Positions 7,784 to 16,444 of a stretch of DNA of 31,930 nucleotides are shown here, piece by piece. Positions within the stretch are counted from its first letter, which is position 1; the number at the start of each line of letters is the position of its first letter. The stretch spans positions 1-31,930 of the IMG/VR virus record IMGVR_UViG_3300046689_000146. One strand, written 5' to 3'. A program made the translations under genes and the position numbers. The stretch is from a virus. The notes beneath the pieces were generated by a model, which was not told where the DNA came from, did not search any database, and worked only from the letters and a program-made list of their open reading frames with translations.

Positions 7784-9477
7784 CAGAACCGCCCAGCCAG
7801 AGAGATCGTGGACCGGGCCATCACCATCTGCGGCGCCGGGTTGCTCGGGGCAGCCTTCTGCTCGGCTGGCTTCACCAGCGGGATGGGCTGCGCCCGGATG
7901 AGGTGCGTGTACGGCTTCATGCTGTTGCCGTCGCCGTTGACGATGTGGTCCAGGGTGTAGGTGTCCAGGTGGACCTTGTTGTTGGGCGGCTTCGAGGTGT
8001 TGGTATGCAAGATCTCGTAGGTCTTACCTGCCTCGATGACCGCATGGATGAAAGCGATGTGTCCGTTGGGGCCGGTACCGGAGCGCAGGATGCAGTCCCC
8101 GGGCCGGATCTGACTGGTCAGCACGGTGAACACAGCGCTGGTGGAGCTTCCGTTGTTCTGAGCACGCATCATCTCGTTGCTGAACCAGTACACGTACCAG
8201 GCGCTGGGGTTGTTCTTGATCGCTGTCTCGAACCCGTTGGTGTCAGAACAAGGGTCGATGCCCAGTGTGGGACCCCACCCGATCACGCAGAAACACCGGG
8301 CCACGAAGCTGGAGCAGTCGAAGGCCAGCGGGATGTTGGAGTCCGGCTTGTCGTAGCTGTCCGCTCCAGCGTTCGCACACCGGGTCGCCCCGGCCTCGTA
8401 GTTGACCTTGCCGATCCAGTGCTCACCCCAGGACATGGCGTCCCTGGCCCCCTGGATGTTGAGCCGGTCCTTCTCGTCCTGGCTCTTGGCCGTCACCGTC
8501 GTGGGGTCCACTGCTCCCAGAGGCCCCGCCTGGTATGCCGCTGCTGAAGCTGAAGAGGACACCGCTGCCTGGTCCGAGGCCTTCAACTGGTTCAGGCTGC
8601 CGAAGGCGTAGAGCCGCATCTTCAAGTCCAGCGTCATACGAGTAGGCGTCATGCGGTGCGAGAACTTCTCGAAGGTGGCCCGCACGTCGATGATGTTGCC
8701 GAAGTAGACGATGTAGGGCGAGAAGATGACGGCGATCTTGATGCCGGGGTTGAAGATCAGGCTCTTGCTGGACGGGCCTCCCGCCACCGTCCCACCAGCG
8801 TCGTCCAGCGCCTTCAACGCCTCCTTGGTCATCTGTCCGGCTGGGGAGCCACCTCTCGACAGCAGGTCGAACACCGCCAGGTCCACCAGACAGCCAGGGT
8901 GGTTCGGGAAGCGGTTCACCTCCTCCTGCCGGTCGAAGACCAGAGAGAAGCCCACCTCCGTCTTCAAGTACGGCTGCGTGTCCTCATTGTTCACCGGCCC
9001 GTTGGCCTGGTTGGTGAGGTTGAGGAACTGCTGGATGTCCTCCAGCGCTGCGTACGTGCGCTCGATGAACTGGGGGTTCCACATGAAGAAGAGCCGGGCC
9101 TTGTAGCTCTTCGACGGGTCCGAGGCGTTGTCAGTACTCGCCGGGTTGGTGTCGAAGCGGCGCATGTAGCCCCGCAGGATGCGGTGCGGGATGGCCGGGT
9201 TGCTGCTGTTGGCCATGTGCCCCGGAACCCGGGCGCTGGTGCTCCCCACGCCGATGAAGGGCGGGTTCTGCAACTCCTTCTGGGCTGCGTCGGCAGTGAC
9301 ACCACCTGTCCAGTCCATGCGCTCGTAGAGCGCCACCTCCCCGAACGTCTCCTTCTCACTGGGAGCCTGGAAGGGGTTGTAGCCCGGGGTACCCGTCCAG
9401 CCGTAGGGCGGTGCCCCTCCGATGTTGTAGCTCGGGCTGCGATCACTCCCCGAACCGATGTCGGAATCAACGCTCAT
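7783..9477 (-). CDS. Tube-initiator-like tail protein fused to an NlpC/P60-like peptidase
   Basis: The 564-aa product has two parts. Residues about 85-290 look like the tube-initiator/LysM-type tail proteins of contractile systems: RARLFFMWNPQ-like strand, GFSLVFDRQEEVN, GCLVDLAVFDLL, IYFGNIID-like strand, and FSHRMTPTRMTLDLKMRL. After an Ala/Ser-rich linker (about 300-325), residues 345-520 resemble an NlpC/P60 or CHAP cysteine peptidase: FDCSSFVARCF gives the catalytic Cys near 387, and RPGDCILR plus GHIAFIHAV gives the His near 470. It likely caps the tube at the baseplate and cuts peptide bonds in peptidoglycan during injection. It overlaps the tape measure stop by ATGA. The fusion is uncommon in my experience and the family names are from motif reading only. 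Confidence 0.85.
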   Translation of the reverse strand: MSVDSDIGSGSDRSPSYNIGGAPPYGWTGTPGYNPFQAPSEKETFGEVALYERMDWTGGVTADAAQKELQNPPFIGVGSTSARVPGHMANSSNPAIPHRILRGYMRRFDTNPASTDNASDPSKSYKARLFFMWNPQFIERTYAALEDIQQFLNLTNQANGPVNNEDTQPYLKTEVGFSLVFDRQEEVNRFPNHPGCLVDLAVFDLLSRGGSPAGQMTKEALKALDDAGGTVAGGPSSKSLIFNPGIKIAVIFSPYIVYFGNIIDVRATFEKFSHRMTPTRMTLDLKMRLYAFGSLNQLKASDQAAVSSSASAAAYQAGPLGAVDPTTVTAKSQDEKDRLNIQGARDAMSWGEHWIGKVNYEAGATRCANAGADSYDKPDSNIPLAFDCSSFVARCFCVIGWGPTLGIDPCSDTNGFETAIKNNPSAWYVYWFSNEMMRAQNNGSSTSAVFTVLTSQIRPGDCILRSGTGPNGHIAFIHAVIEAGKTYEILHTNTSKPPNNKVHLDTYTLDHIVNGDGNSMKPYTHLIRAQPIPLVKPAEQKAAPSNPAPQMVMARSTISLAGRF

Positions 9478-12086
9478 CGTGTGGCCCCTACTGCTCGACG
9501 GACTACGGACTCGATCTTGGGTGCTAGTTGCCGGGCCAGGCCGTCAAGGTCCATGGCCCCGCCGCCACCGCCCGAAGCCGAGATGTTGAAGGTGGCATTG
9601 AAGACGACCGGCGAGTGCGTCACGCTGGTGGAACCGCCATTGCCACTAGCGCCGCCCGAGGGATCGCCGTAGCCACTGGGCCAGAGGCTCTGAGCCATCG
9701 AACGGGCGGCGCCGATGGCATCGTCGCTCACGTTGTACGTGTTCGACATGCCCTTGTACCCGCCCCACGGCCGCAGCGTGTTACCGGAGCGCTTGTACAT
9801 CTCGAAAGCGACTCGGGCGGCGGTGGCGGGATCGGTCAACTGGTTGGGGTCGTCAGAGCCGGTGACCGCCTTCAAGGTGGCCCCGTTGGCGCCGGGGGCC
9901 ACGTTGATCTGCCACAGGCCCCAGGAGTCGTCTCCAGTGTTGGGGTTCAGGTTGTGCGCACCAGGGACGTAGCTGGACTCCCGGGAGGGGATGGCCATCA
10001 TGTTGACCAGGTCGTCACCCCGGAAGCCTGCGGAGTACAGGGCCTTGCCCACCACGTCGAGGCCCACAGCATCCGGAGAGCCACCGGCAGCAGCGGCCAT
10101 GGACGGTGCTGTGACAGCAGCCGCACTGGAGCCACCTGCACCCTGCTTTGCTGACGCCGAGGCCACCAGGAAAGCGTTGTGCTGGGCTGATGTCTCGGCT
10201 GACCACTGCTGGAAAGACTCAGCGTCTCCGACTCCGCTCAGGGTGCCCGCCACCTGCACGTGCCACGGCTCACCCAGGTGCCCAGCGGTGTCAAGGCCGA
10301 AGCGCTTGGCGTTCTTGGCCAGCCACCCGTACTGCGAGGCCGGGCCGATGTCGGCAGCGTTGCCCTTGGTGTGCTGACCCCGGCCAGGGCGGGCCACGTT
10401 GGGGTTCCCGGACTCGTAGAGCCGCTTCTGCTGCATACTCGTGCGATAGCCCGAGTTGACCCGCAGAGCCGGGTTCGCCGCCATCATGGTGTTGACCCGC
10501 TTGCGCACGTCCGGGTTCATCTGGGACGTGCCGTTGTCGCCCGGATCACCGATGCCGAAGAAGCCCGCCGCCCCGCCGACGAGGCCTCCGATGGCTCCAC
10601 CGATGACCGTGCCGCCGCCTGGCTCGATGAGCGTGCCGATGGTGGCGCCGATGCCAGCGCCCTTCACCGCCCCGCCGAGGGCGTTACCGGCGTTGCCCGC
10701 CAAAGGGCCAGCCTTGCCGATGCCCTTGTAGACGCCGTTCATGGTGTCATCCAGCTTCTCCAGGGCGGTGATGAGGCCCCTGGCAGCGCTCTGGAAGTCC
10801 ATGTACGACTGGTACTGGGCGTTGCCCATATTGGCTTCCTTCTGGGCGTTCCTCGTCTCCGTCTCCTGCATACTCGTAGCGAGGCTCTTGCCCCCGGGCC
10901 GGACCTGGTTGATGTCTCGGGCGGGATCGAAGGTCTTCTTGCCGGTGACGTCGTAGGTGGCCTGGCCGATGGCCCAGTCGAACCACACCTGGATCATGTC
11001 GTCGGCCCAGCCGGTCTGGGCCAACCAGGAGTAGAGATTCGAGCCAGGCATCCGCTGGGCGATGATCTGGTCCTTGTTGTAGGGCACCCCGTTGTGGGCC
11101 TGGCGCACGATGGAGTCCAGCAGGGCCTTGAAGATGTCCTTCTGCGCCCTCGGCGCTCCACCTGGACCAGTGGGAGTGAGGGCATTGCCGAAGACCATCC
11201 GGGCCTGGTTGATGCCCTGCACGTTCCGGGACTGAGCCGTGAGCATCCCACCGGCCTGCTGGGCTGACATGCCGGGGTTGAGAGCCTGGAGGCCCTGGAT
11301 GTTCGCTGCTGCCTGCTGGCCTCGGGCACCAGCCAGGCCGGTGCCGCCGTAAACGTTACCGATCTGAGCTTGTTGTAACAACGTCTGGCCGATGCCGGGC
11401 AGATCCCCGTAGAAGGGGGCGTTGCGGGAGATCGCTCCCATCTGGTTCCGGGAAGACACACCACTCGACAGGGCGATCATGCTGCCCGAGGTGTCGAAGG
11501 CGCCGGTCGTGGCCATGTTGCCGGTGAAGCGCCCCATGGCCAACTGCGTGCCCTGCTGGATGGCGCTGCCGATGATGTTGGTGATGGCAGCGAGCGGGCT
11601 ACCGCCACCGCCGCTCAGCGCAGAGAGGCCACCCTTCATACCGCCGCCACCCATGAAGCCCTGGACGAAGCTGCCTGCCATGCCGCCCGTGGTGGGCGTC
11701 TGGGCCATCGGGGACATGGTGGAGACGGACGACGAGGCGGGCATGAGGCTGGTGGCCGGGGTGCCGAAGCCCGCCCCCTTGGCGTTGCCCAGGTTGGTCT
11801 TCATGGCGACCAACTCACGGTTGATGCGAGCTAGTTCGTCAGCGAACTTCTTGGGCGCTGTGGACAGCCGGTTGAACTCCTCACGGAGCCTGCCCAGCCC
11901 TGTTGTGATGTCACCGATCTCACGCCGGAACTGCTGGAGGCCCGGGATGTCGAACTTCAACGAGGCCTGAGCGGAGCCGCCACCGAAGGCACGGAGGGCA
12001 CGAGAGAACCGACCCCCACCGCCGCCGCCACGGCCGGAGTTGAAGTCGAATGTCCCCCCTCCGTACGGCTCGCTGCCGTCAGCCAT
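9474..12086 (-). CDS. Tape measure protein with M15-like and SLT-like lytic domains
   Basis: The 870-aa product is the longest in the window and lies directly after the tail chaperone frames, the standard place for the tape measure. Residues about 1-100 are Gly-rich then helical (LQQFRREIGDITTGLGRL). A Gly-zipper hydrophobic stretch lies at about 465-508. Residues 523-612 match the VanY/M15 peptidase pattern: SGYRTSMQQKRLYESG, GQHTKGNAADIG (metal-ligand H-x6-D) and EPWHVQ. Residues about 680-790 look like a lytic transglycosylase: IPSRESSYVPGAHN with the catalytic Glu, then DDSWGLWQIN and PATAARVAFEMYK. I use the ATG 10 bases after GGAGG; the TTG three codons upstream is too close to it. It sets tail length and probably opens the wall on infection. 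Confidence 0.93.
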   Translation of the reverse strand: MADGSEPYGGGTFDFNSGRGGGGGGRFSRALRAFGGGSAQASLKFDIPGLQQFRREIGDITTGLGRLREEFNRLSTAPKKFADELARINRELVAMKTNLGNAKGAGFGTPATSLMPASSSVSTMSPMAQTPTTGGMAGSFVQGFMGGGGMKGGLSALSGGGGSPLAAITNIIGSAIQQGTQLAMGRFTGNMATTGAFDTSGSMIALSSGVSSRNQMGAISRNAPFYGDLPGIGQTLLQQAQIGNVYGGTGLAGARGQQAAANIQGLQALNPGMSAQQAGGMLTAQSRNVQGINQARMVFGNALTPTGPGGAPRAQKDIFKALLDSIVRQAHNGVPYNKDQIIAQRMPGSNLYSWLAQTGWADDMIQVWFDWAIGQATYDVTGKKTFDPARDINQVRPGGKSLATSMQETETRNAQKEANMGNAQYQSYMDFQSAARGLITALEKLDDTMNGVYKGIGKAGPLAGNAGNALGGAVKGAGIGATIGTLIEPGGGTVIGGAIGGLVGGAAGFFGIGDPGDNGTSQMNPDVRKRVNTMMAANPALRVNSGYRTSMQQKRLYESGNPNVARPGRGQHTKGNAADIGPASQYGWLAKNAKRFGLDTAGHLGEPWHVQVAGTLSGVGDAESFQQWSAETSAQHNAFLVASASAKQGAGGSSAAAVTAPSMAAAAGGSPDAVGLDVVGKALYSAGFRGDDLVNMMAIPSRESSYVPGAHNLNPNTGDDSWGLWQINVAPGANGATLKAVTGSDDPNQLTDPATAARVAFEMYKRSGNTLRPWGGYKGMSNTYNVSDDAIGAARSMAQSLWPSGYGDPSGGASGNGGSTSVTHSPVVFNATFNISASGGGGGAMDLDGLARQLAPKIESVVRRAVGATR
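11372..11382. repeat. Perfect copy of palindrome GTTGTNACAAC
   Basis: GTTGTAACAAC within the tape measure gene. It falls on codons TTG TTA CAA CAA, which are AT-rich choices for Leu and Gln in a gene that otherwise prefers CTG, CTC and CAG. Confidence 0.65.
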
Positions 12087-12231
12087 TCCGGTCAATCCTC
12101 CACTTGATCAGAGCGACCCAGAACTCTCGCTCCCTGGCGGGCATCCGCTTGATCTCGGTCAGGTTCCACCCCGGGTAGTGCTTGGCGATCCCGTCGTAGT
12201 GGACGTACAACATCGCCAGGTTGGGGCTATA
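12079..12231 (-). CDS. Second frame of the tail assembly chaperone (reached by +1 frameshift)
   Basis: These 50 codons continue the upstream chaperone in the +1 frame and stop 8 bases inside the tape measure start. The segment LYVHYDGIAKHYPGW, then EIKRMPAREREFW and ALIKWRIDRNG, has the helical look of the second chaperone domain found in front of tape measure genes. It has no usable start of its own: the open frame begins with a GTG lacking a ribosome site, and its first ATG has no GGAG upstream. I infer synthesis as a 328-aa fusion through the CTT-CTA-TAG site at the end of the first frame. A stand-alone gp51-like protein is the alternative. Confidence 0.7.
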   Translation of the reverse strand, partial: YSPNLAMLYVHYDGIAKHYPGWNLTEIKRMPAREREFWVALIKWRIDRNG

Positions 12232-12235
12232 GAAG
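12227..12235 (-). other. Candidate +1 programmed frameshift site
   Basis: The last sense codons of the first chaperone frame read CTT CTA followed by TAG. Leu-tRNA on CTT can re-pair with TTC after moving one base forward, while the ribosome waits at CTA, a codon that looks rare in this GC-rich window. The shift skips base 12232 and reads TAT AGC CCC next. A -2 shift would reach the same frame. This is mechanism by analogy, not proof. Confidence 0.5.
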
Positions 12236-13066
12236 GTCGGCCCAGGTCGGCGTGAACAGACTTTCGGCGCCACACGTCGCACAGGGCAGCTTCACCTCCT
12301 CGAAGTACGGCCCCGGCTGCTTGGTCAGCAGGGCGTCCAGCAGGTTGCGCCGATCGAGAGCGCCGAGGTCCCGGGAGTAGTGCATGGGGTCCACCAGCGG
12401 CTTGCCGTTGACTGTGTTGATAACACGGCTGAGCAGGACGGTGTTCTGCTCGGGCAGGGTGGCCCGAGGGTTCTGTGCGGACGCCGCCTGGTCAGCACCG
12501 TTCACCAGGCGGTACCGGATGTTGTCCCCGTTGCGGCAGGTGAACTCGTAGTCCATGGCGAAGGGATCGTCCATGGTCCGGATGGGGACGTCCTCCTTGA
12601 TCGAGAAGGAGACATCGTTGATGGCGTCACAGGTGGGGCACTTCACCGGCACCGTGCGCTGGTCGCCGTAGGTCACCCGGAGGATGTTCAGGAACAGCAG
12701 TTCCTTCTCGCCCACCAGGAGGCTGTCGATGAGGGCCATGCGCTCGGGCACGGTCAGGCCGGATAGCTCGTGGGGACCCAGCACCTCGGTGCCGTAGGTG
12801 AGCACGGCGTTGAGGTACAGCGTCGGGTTGGAGCCACCCATCATGCGGGCGATGTACTCCTCGTCGGAGCCGGTCAACTCCCTGACCGCCGCCTTCTGGT
12901 CCCAGTCCTTCCCGACGAAGACACCCCGGAACAGGGTGACGTTGGTGTCGGGAGCCTCGCTCATCAACGGCTCTTCGCCGTGAACAGCGCTCTGGATCTT
13001 GCCCACCTCCAGGACCTGCTGCTCGATAGGCAGGCCCTGGAGCCAATCGGAGGAGACGTCGGTCAT
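12227..13066 (-). CDS. Tail assembly chaperone / T4 gp26-like protein with zinc-ribbon motif
   Basis: This 279-aa protein sits between the tube and the tape measure genes, where contractile- and long-tailed phages carry their tail chaperone. It contains CPTC near residue 142 and CATC near 263, four cysteines that could form one zinc ribbon, and a conserved-looking segment LLVGEKELLFLNILRVTYG before the first pair. The pattern recalls the T4 baseplate gp26-type family, members of which I associate with the slot ahead of tape measure genes. It starts by TGATG overlap with the tube gene. The reading frame stops at TAG, and a second open frame overlaps its end, so a longer frameshifted form is likely. 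The role is inferred mostly from position. Confidence 0.82.
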   Translation of the reverse strand: MTDVSSDWLQGLPIEQQVLEVGKIQSAVHGEEPLMSEAPDTNVTLFRGVFVGKDWDQKAAVRELTGSDEEYIARMMGGSNPTLYLNAVLTYGTEVLGPHELSGLTVPERMALIDSLLVGEKELLFLNILRVTYGDQRTVPVKCPTCDAINDVSFSIKEDVPIRTMDDPFAMDYEFTCRNGDNIRYRLVNGADQAASAQNPRATLPEQNTVLLSRVINTVNGKPLVDPMHYSRDLGALDRRNLLDALLTKQPGPYFEEVKLPCATCGAESLFTPTWADLL

Positions 13067-13629
13067 CAGGCGGCGATCGCATCCTGGCCGAAGAGGGTGT
13101 CGAAGCCCTCGTGGTGCATGGTCATCTGGCTGATGAGCACGGCGTTGCCCATGGCGTCGAGGTCGTTGTAAGCGACCGACCCCACCCAGCAGTTGTACGC
13201 CACGAACGCCAGCCGGGCGCCGTCCGGTGGGTAGGACGCCGCAGGCGAGCCTGACGCCGCCCCCACCGTGATCGGGTGATCAAGCACCCGTATGACGGTG
13301 GTGAACCGGAACTGGGTGTCGGCAGCGAGCGTGCCACCACCCCACTGCACGGCGAAGATGTTCTTCGCCAGCAACCACATGCCCGGCGTGGTGTACATCA
13401 CCCCCTGGATGAGCGTGAGCGGACCGAAGTCCGTCTGCCCCGGCAGCTTGTGCGGGTTGGTGTTCCACCCGCCTTCTCGGTAGGGAATCGCCTCTGTGGT
13501 CATGTTCAGACCGGCCACGTTGGTGAAGCCCATGTTGGCGACGGCGGATTGCAGGGTGGGATGGATGATCTGCACCTGGAACTTGAAGTTCCTCATCGGG
13601 TCGGTGCGGGACCGCACGTCGTAGGGCAT
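13066..13629 (-). CDS. Tail tube protein (T4 gp19-like)
   Basis: The 187-aa product has the hallmarks of the gp19-like tube family: SRTDPMRNFKFQVQI at the N-terminus, GFTNVAGLNMTTEAIPYREG, then NPHKLPGQTDFGPLTLIQGV. It polymerises into the inner tube through which DNA passes. The gene follows the sheath gene by 8 bases and has GGAGG five bases before the ATG, fitting strong expression. The C-terminal part has an insertion compared with T4 gp19 (about 163 aa), containing a Pro/Ala-rich loop near residues 118-132. The assignment is firm. Confidence 0.95.
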   Translation of the reverse strand: MPYDVRSRTDPMRNFKFQVQIIHPTLQSAVANMGFTNVAGLNMTTEAIPYREGGWNTNPHKLPGQTDFGPLTLIQGVMYTTPGMWLLAKNIFAVQWGGGTLAADTQFRFTTVIRVLDHPITVGAASGSPAASYPPDGARLAFVAYNCWVGSVAYNDLDAMGNAVLISQMTMHHEGFDTLFGQDAIAA

Positions 13630-13637
13630 GTCTCCTC

Positions 13638-15254
13638 CTATGCGGCTTGGGTGGCGAACTCAGCGGCGACCGAGGCCCCGGAGTCGAACTGGCTGACCCG
13701 GATGACCACGAACTCGGCGGGGTACTGGAGGGCCACGCCGACTTCCATGCGCACCTCTCCGGACTGGACGACCTGCGGGTTGTTGAGCGTCTTGTCGCAG
13801 GTGATGTAGTAGGCCTCGGCAGCAGTGCTCCCAGCCAGGCCACCCCGCTCCCAGACGGGCTGGAGGATCTGCTGAGCGGTGTTCCTCAGCGCCGTCCACA
13901 GTCGCTGGTCGTTATTCTCAAAGACCGCATACTGTGTTGACAACTTCAAGCTGTCCTCGATGAAGATGAGGGTGCGCCGGTCACCCACGAACCGATCCGG
14001 GCCGTACATCTTGCGGGTGCGGGCACCCATGATGCAGATGCCCTGGCCCTGCACCGCCCGGATCACGTTGATGTTGGCGTTGTTCAGCGACCCCAGGTCG
14101 GTGTCGGAGAACTTCACCTCGGTCGCTACCGCTGTCGCCAACCCAGCCGGAAGACCGGCTGCCGACCGCCAGGGTCCGACCGTGGCGTCCATGCGGGCCA
14201 TCACACCCTGCACAGAGCCAGACGGCGGGATGTTGATGGTGCCCCCGGCACGAGCAGGGTCCGGCACCGTGATCCAGGGGCAGTAGATGGCGTTGTACGA
14301 GTCGCTGTTGGAGATCGACTGCGCTCGGGCGGTCACCTTGGCGACGTAGCCCGTACTCGCCGCCTCGCCGTCCCAGATGACGAAGCAGTTCACCCGGCCC
14401 TGGTTGAGCGCCGTCGAGACGTTCTGCGCCGGGGGCACCACGTAGGTGCCATCGGCCTTGCGGAAGGGCTGGAACGACACCAGCAGAGGAGCGTCGATCG
14501 TCCGCATGGCGTCCGTGACGGGCGTGGCCACGAGGTCGGCAGCCAGTGGGGTGCCTGGGTCGCTCCCGTTCAGCAACGGAACCGTCGCTGGAGCGGGGTC
14601 GCCTGTGGGATTGGCGACCGCAGGCGCCACCGCTGTGATGTACGCCGACCCGGCCAGCGGATCGTTGATCGCTGCCAGCGCAGGTCGGGTACCCGCCACC
14701 CCGGTCATCGAAAGGTTGGTGAACGTCTCCAAGACCTGGCCGGTCGAGATACGGCGCACCTGGAGGGAGAAGATCGAGTGGTTGCCTGTGGCAGCCGAGG
14801 CCGCAACCGTGGTGGCGAGAACCACTTGCAGGTCCTCGGCCCAGTTGCCCACACCGTTGGCCTGGACGGTGAACACCTCCTTGGGCGTGGGGGTGGCAGC
14901 GTCCATCACCGGGTTCTTGGCGATCGTGCCCCCGGACCCGCCAGCGGTGGGCAGCACCCGCACGATGTAGGCGACCCGGCCCCCGTTCTGGTAATACGAG
15001 AAGACGGCGTAGGGGAGATATGACAACAGCGTCGAATCCACGGCAGGAGCAGTCCCGTCCGTGACCGTCACCGTGTCGAAGCCCCCGAACTGCTGGGCAT
15101 AGTCGGCCCAGGAGTCCACCCTGGTAGCGACGTTGGCTGGTCCCTTGGGGGCCACCCCTGCGAAGACAGCAACGGCGTTGGCCGTACCTGTCTGGTTCGG
15201 AGAGGTCTGGAGGACTTCCTCCAGGTACACCCCCGGTCGGCGGTAGTCACTCAC
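13638..15254 (-). CDS. Tail sheath protein
   Basis: The 538-aa protein begins SDYRRPGVYLEEV, the standard sheath N-terminus that threads into neighbouring subunits. Its C-terminal third has the other typical block: DLKLST-like helices with NDQRLWTALRNTAQQIL, then AYYITCDKTLNNPQVVQSG and VGVALQYPAEFVVIRVSQ. The sheath surrounds the tube and contracts to drive it through the envelope. The start is a GTG with AGGAGG five bases upstream, better than any ATG nearby. The middle (about 130-260) is a variable Ala/Pro-rich outer domain. The gene order sheath-tube-chaperone-tape measure is normal for myophages. Confidence 0.96.
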   Translation of the reverse strand: MSDYRRPGVYLEEVLQTSPNQTGTANAVAVFAGVAPKGPANVATRVDSWADYAQQFGGFDTVTVTDGTAPAVDSTLLSYLPYAVFSYYQNGGRVAYIVRVLPTAGGSGGTIAKNPVMDAATPTPKEVFTVQANGVGNWAEDLQVVLATTVAASAATGNHSIFSLQVRRISTGQVLETFTNLSMTGVAGTRPALAAINDPLAGSAYITAVAPAVANPTGDPAPATVPLLNGSDPGTPLAADLVATPVTDAMRTIDAPLLVSFQPFRKADGTYVVPPAQNVSTALNQGRVNCFVIWDGEAASTGYVAKVTARAQSISNSDSYNAIYCPWITVPDPARAGGTINIPPSGSVQGVMARMDATVGPWRSAAGLPAGLATAVATEVKFSDTDLGSLNNANINVIRAVQGQGICIMGARTRKMYGPDRFVGDRRTLIFIEDSLKLSTQYAVFENNDQRLWTALRNTAQQILQPVWERGGLAGSTAAEAYYITCDKTLNNPQVVQSGEVRMEVGVALQYPAEFVVIRVSQFDSGASVAAEFATQAA

Positions 15255-15263
15255 GTTGACCTC

Positions 15264-16061
15264 CTAGGTCCAGTCATGCAGTGTTTCCCATTGCTGGGCA
15301 GTGTCCTCGGGTAGTACCTGAGCGCCTGTTCGCTGGTCCGTCATCCGCAGCAGCAGCTTCTTGATGCGAGGCTGGAGCGTCAGGTGTTCGAGCCGATCCT
15401 GCGGGATGTCGGTCTGCACCGAGATGGTGTAGATCTTGCGGAAGATGCGCTTGGAGGCACCCTCCTGCGAGGGGATGTCGGCCGGGGTCCACGAGATCGT
15501 CTCCATGCGCTTCCACACCCCATCGGCCGGGCAGTGCAGCCACGAGGGGTGGGGCATGACGATGTCCCTGAACATGCGGGCCGTCAGGATGCGGTCGTGG
15601 GCGACGTTGTCACACCACAGGCCCAGTTGGAAGAAGAGGCGGTACTGGAGATAGTTGCGCCGCAAGAAGAAGTCGGGCGGGTCCTGATCGGTCAGCCCGA
15701 TGTTGGGCGACGTGGAGGGGTCGTACAGCCGGTGGCCGGACACCTCCCCGGTGTTCGAGTCCTCCTCCACCTCGGAGTCCCGGTAGAGGGCGTACTCCGA
15801 GTGCCACAGGTCGTAGGCCGGTTCGATCCCGATGAGGTCGATGGTGATGTACGGGTAGGTGATCTGCGTGGCCGAGTCGGGGAAGCGGAACCAGGTGCGC
15901 ACCGGCTTCTCGGTGCCCCGGCCGTCCGGCAACCTCACCGTGGCCTCCAGCATCTCCTTCAAGGCGTCTTCCTCAGCCAGGAGGAACCCGACGTGCTCGG
16001 GGTAGATGGGCGGCGGCGGGGGTGCCTTGCGAGGGCGGGCGGGGGTGCGAGCCGAAGCCAT
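15264..16061 (-). CDS. Candidate tail terminator or tail completion protein
   Basis: This 265-aa protein lies immediately upstream of the sheath gene (9-base gap) and starts by TGATG overlap with the preceding small gene. After a Pro-rich N-terminus (residues 5-20), it has PEHVGFLLAEEDALKEML and a beta-rich core: WFRFPDSATQITYPYITI, RNYLQYRLFFQLGLW and KIYTISVQTDIP. The pattern of a mixed alpha/beta protein with a Y-P-x-I-x-I strand resembles tail terminators that cap the tube at the head end, and gene order supports this. I cannot name a family with confidence. Confidence 0.8.
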   Translation of the reverse strand: MASARTPARPRKAPPPPPIYPEHVGFLLAEEDALKEMLEATVRLPDGRGTEKPVRTWFRFPDSATQITYPYITIDLIGIEPAYDLWHSEYALYRDSEVEEDSNTGEVSGHRLYDPSTSPNIGLTDQDPPDFFLRRNYLQYRLFFQLGLWCDNVAHDRILTARMFRDIVMPHPSWLHCPADGVWKRMETISWTPADIPSQEGASKRIFRKIYTISVQTDIPQDRLEHLTLQPRIKKLLLRMTDQRTGAQVLPEDTAQQWETLHDWT

Positions 16062-16444
16062 CAGAACCCGTTCTCCATGAACGCCTGGCGCATGGACCAG
16101 CCCATCTGGGTCACCCCGTTGAGCACGCCCATGCGGATGAGCGGGATGGGAGCGTCCACGGTGTCGCCGTACTCGACCCGCACCGCCTGCTCGTAGCTGC
16201 GGTTGTGCCAGGGCACGCCATAGGCCAGGTCCCCGTCCTCGTCAGCCCAGTACTGGATGTCCGGGGCCATGGTGGCCCACCGGGGGTCCTGCGCCGCTGC
16301 CGCCTGCATCCGGGAGTGCTGGTCCTCGATCGCCTCTTGGGCCGACTGTGTGACAACAGTCGCTGCCCGTTCCACCACATCCAGGAGAGCGTCAACAAGT
16401 TCGCCGCCACCCTTCACGTAGACGTGGTTCGAGGGCACCACCAT
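16061..16444 (-). CDS. Candidate tail completion / HK97 gp10-like neck protein
   Basis: The product is 127 aa from the ATG preceded by GGAG eight bases upstream; the TTG eight codons earlier is less likely. It has an amphipathic helix (GELVDALLDVVERAATVVTQ), a Gln/Asp-rich middle and a YEQAVRVEYGD segment near residue 85. Small proteins with an N-terminal helix in this slot, before the terminator gene, are often HK97 gp10-like tail completion proteins, but the match is weak and based mainly on position. An inverted repeat (GACTGT...ACAGTC) that includes a copy of the dispersed motif lies inside the helix-coding part. Confidence 0.75.
   Translation of the reverse strand: MVVPSNHVYVKGGGELVDALLDVVERAATVVTQSAQEAIEDQHSRMQAAAAQDPRWATMAPDIQYWADEDGDLAYGVPWHNRSYEQAVRVEYGDTVDAPIPLIRMGVLNGVTQMGWSMRQAFMENGF

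Noticed and set aside
8544-8555. Complete avoidance of CTGAAG as a restriction signature
   Set aside because: Two adjacent CTGAAG sites are present here, so absolute avoidance does not hold; only the in-frame Leu-Lys bias remains.
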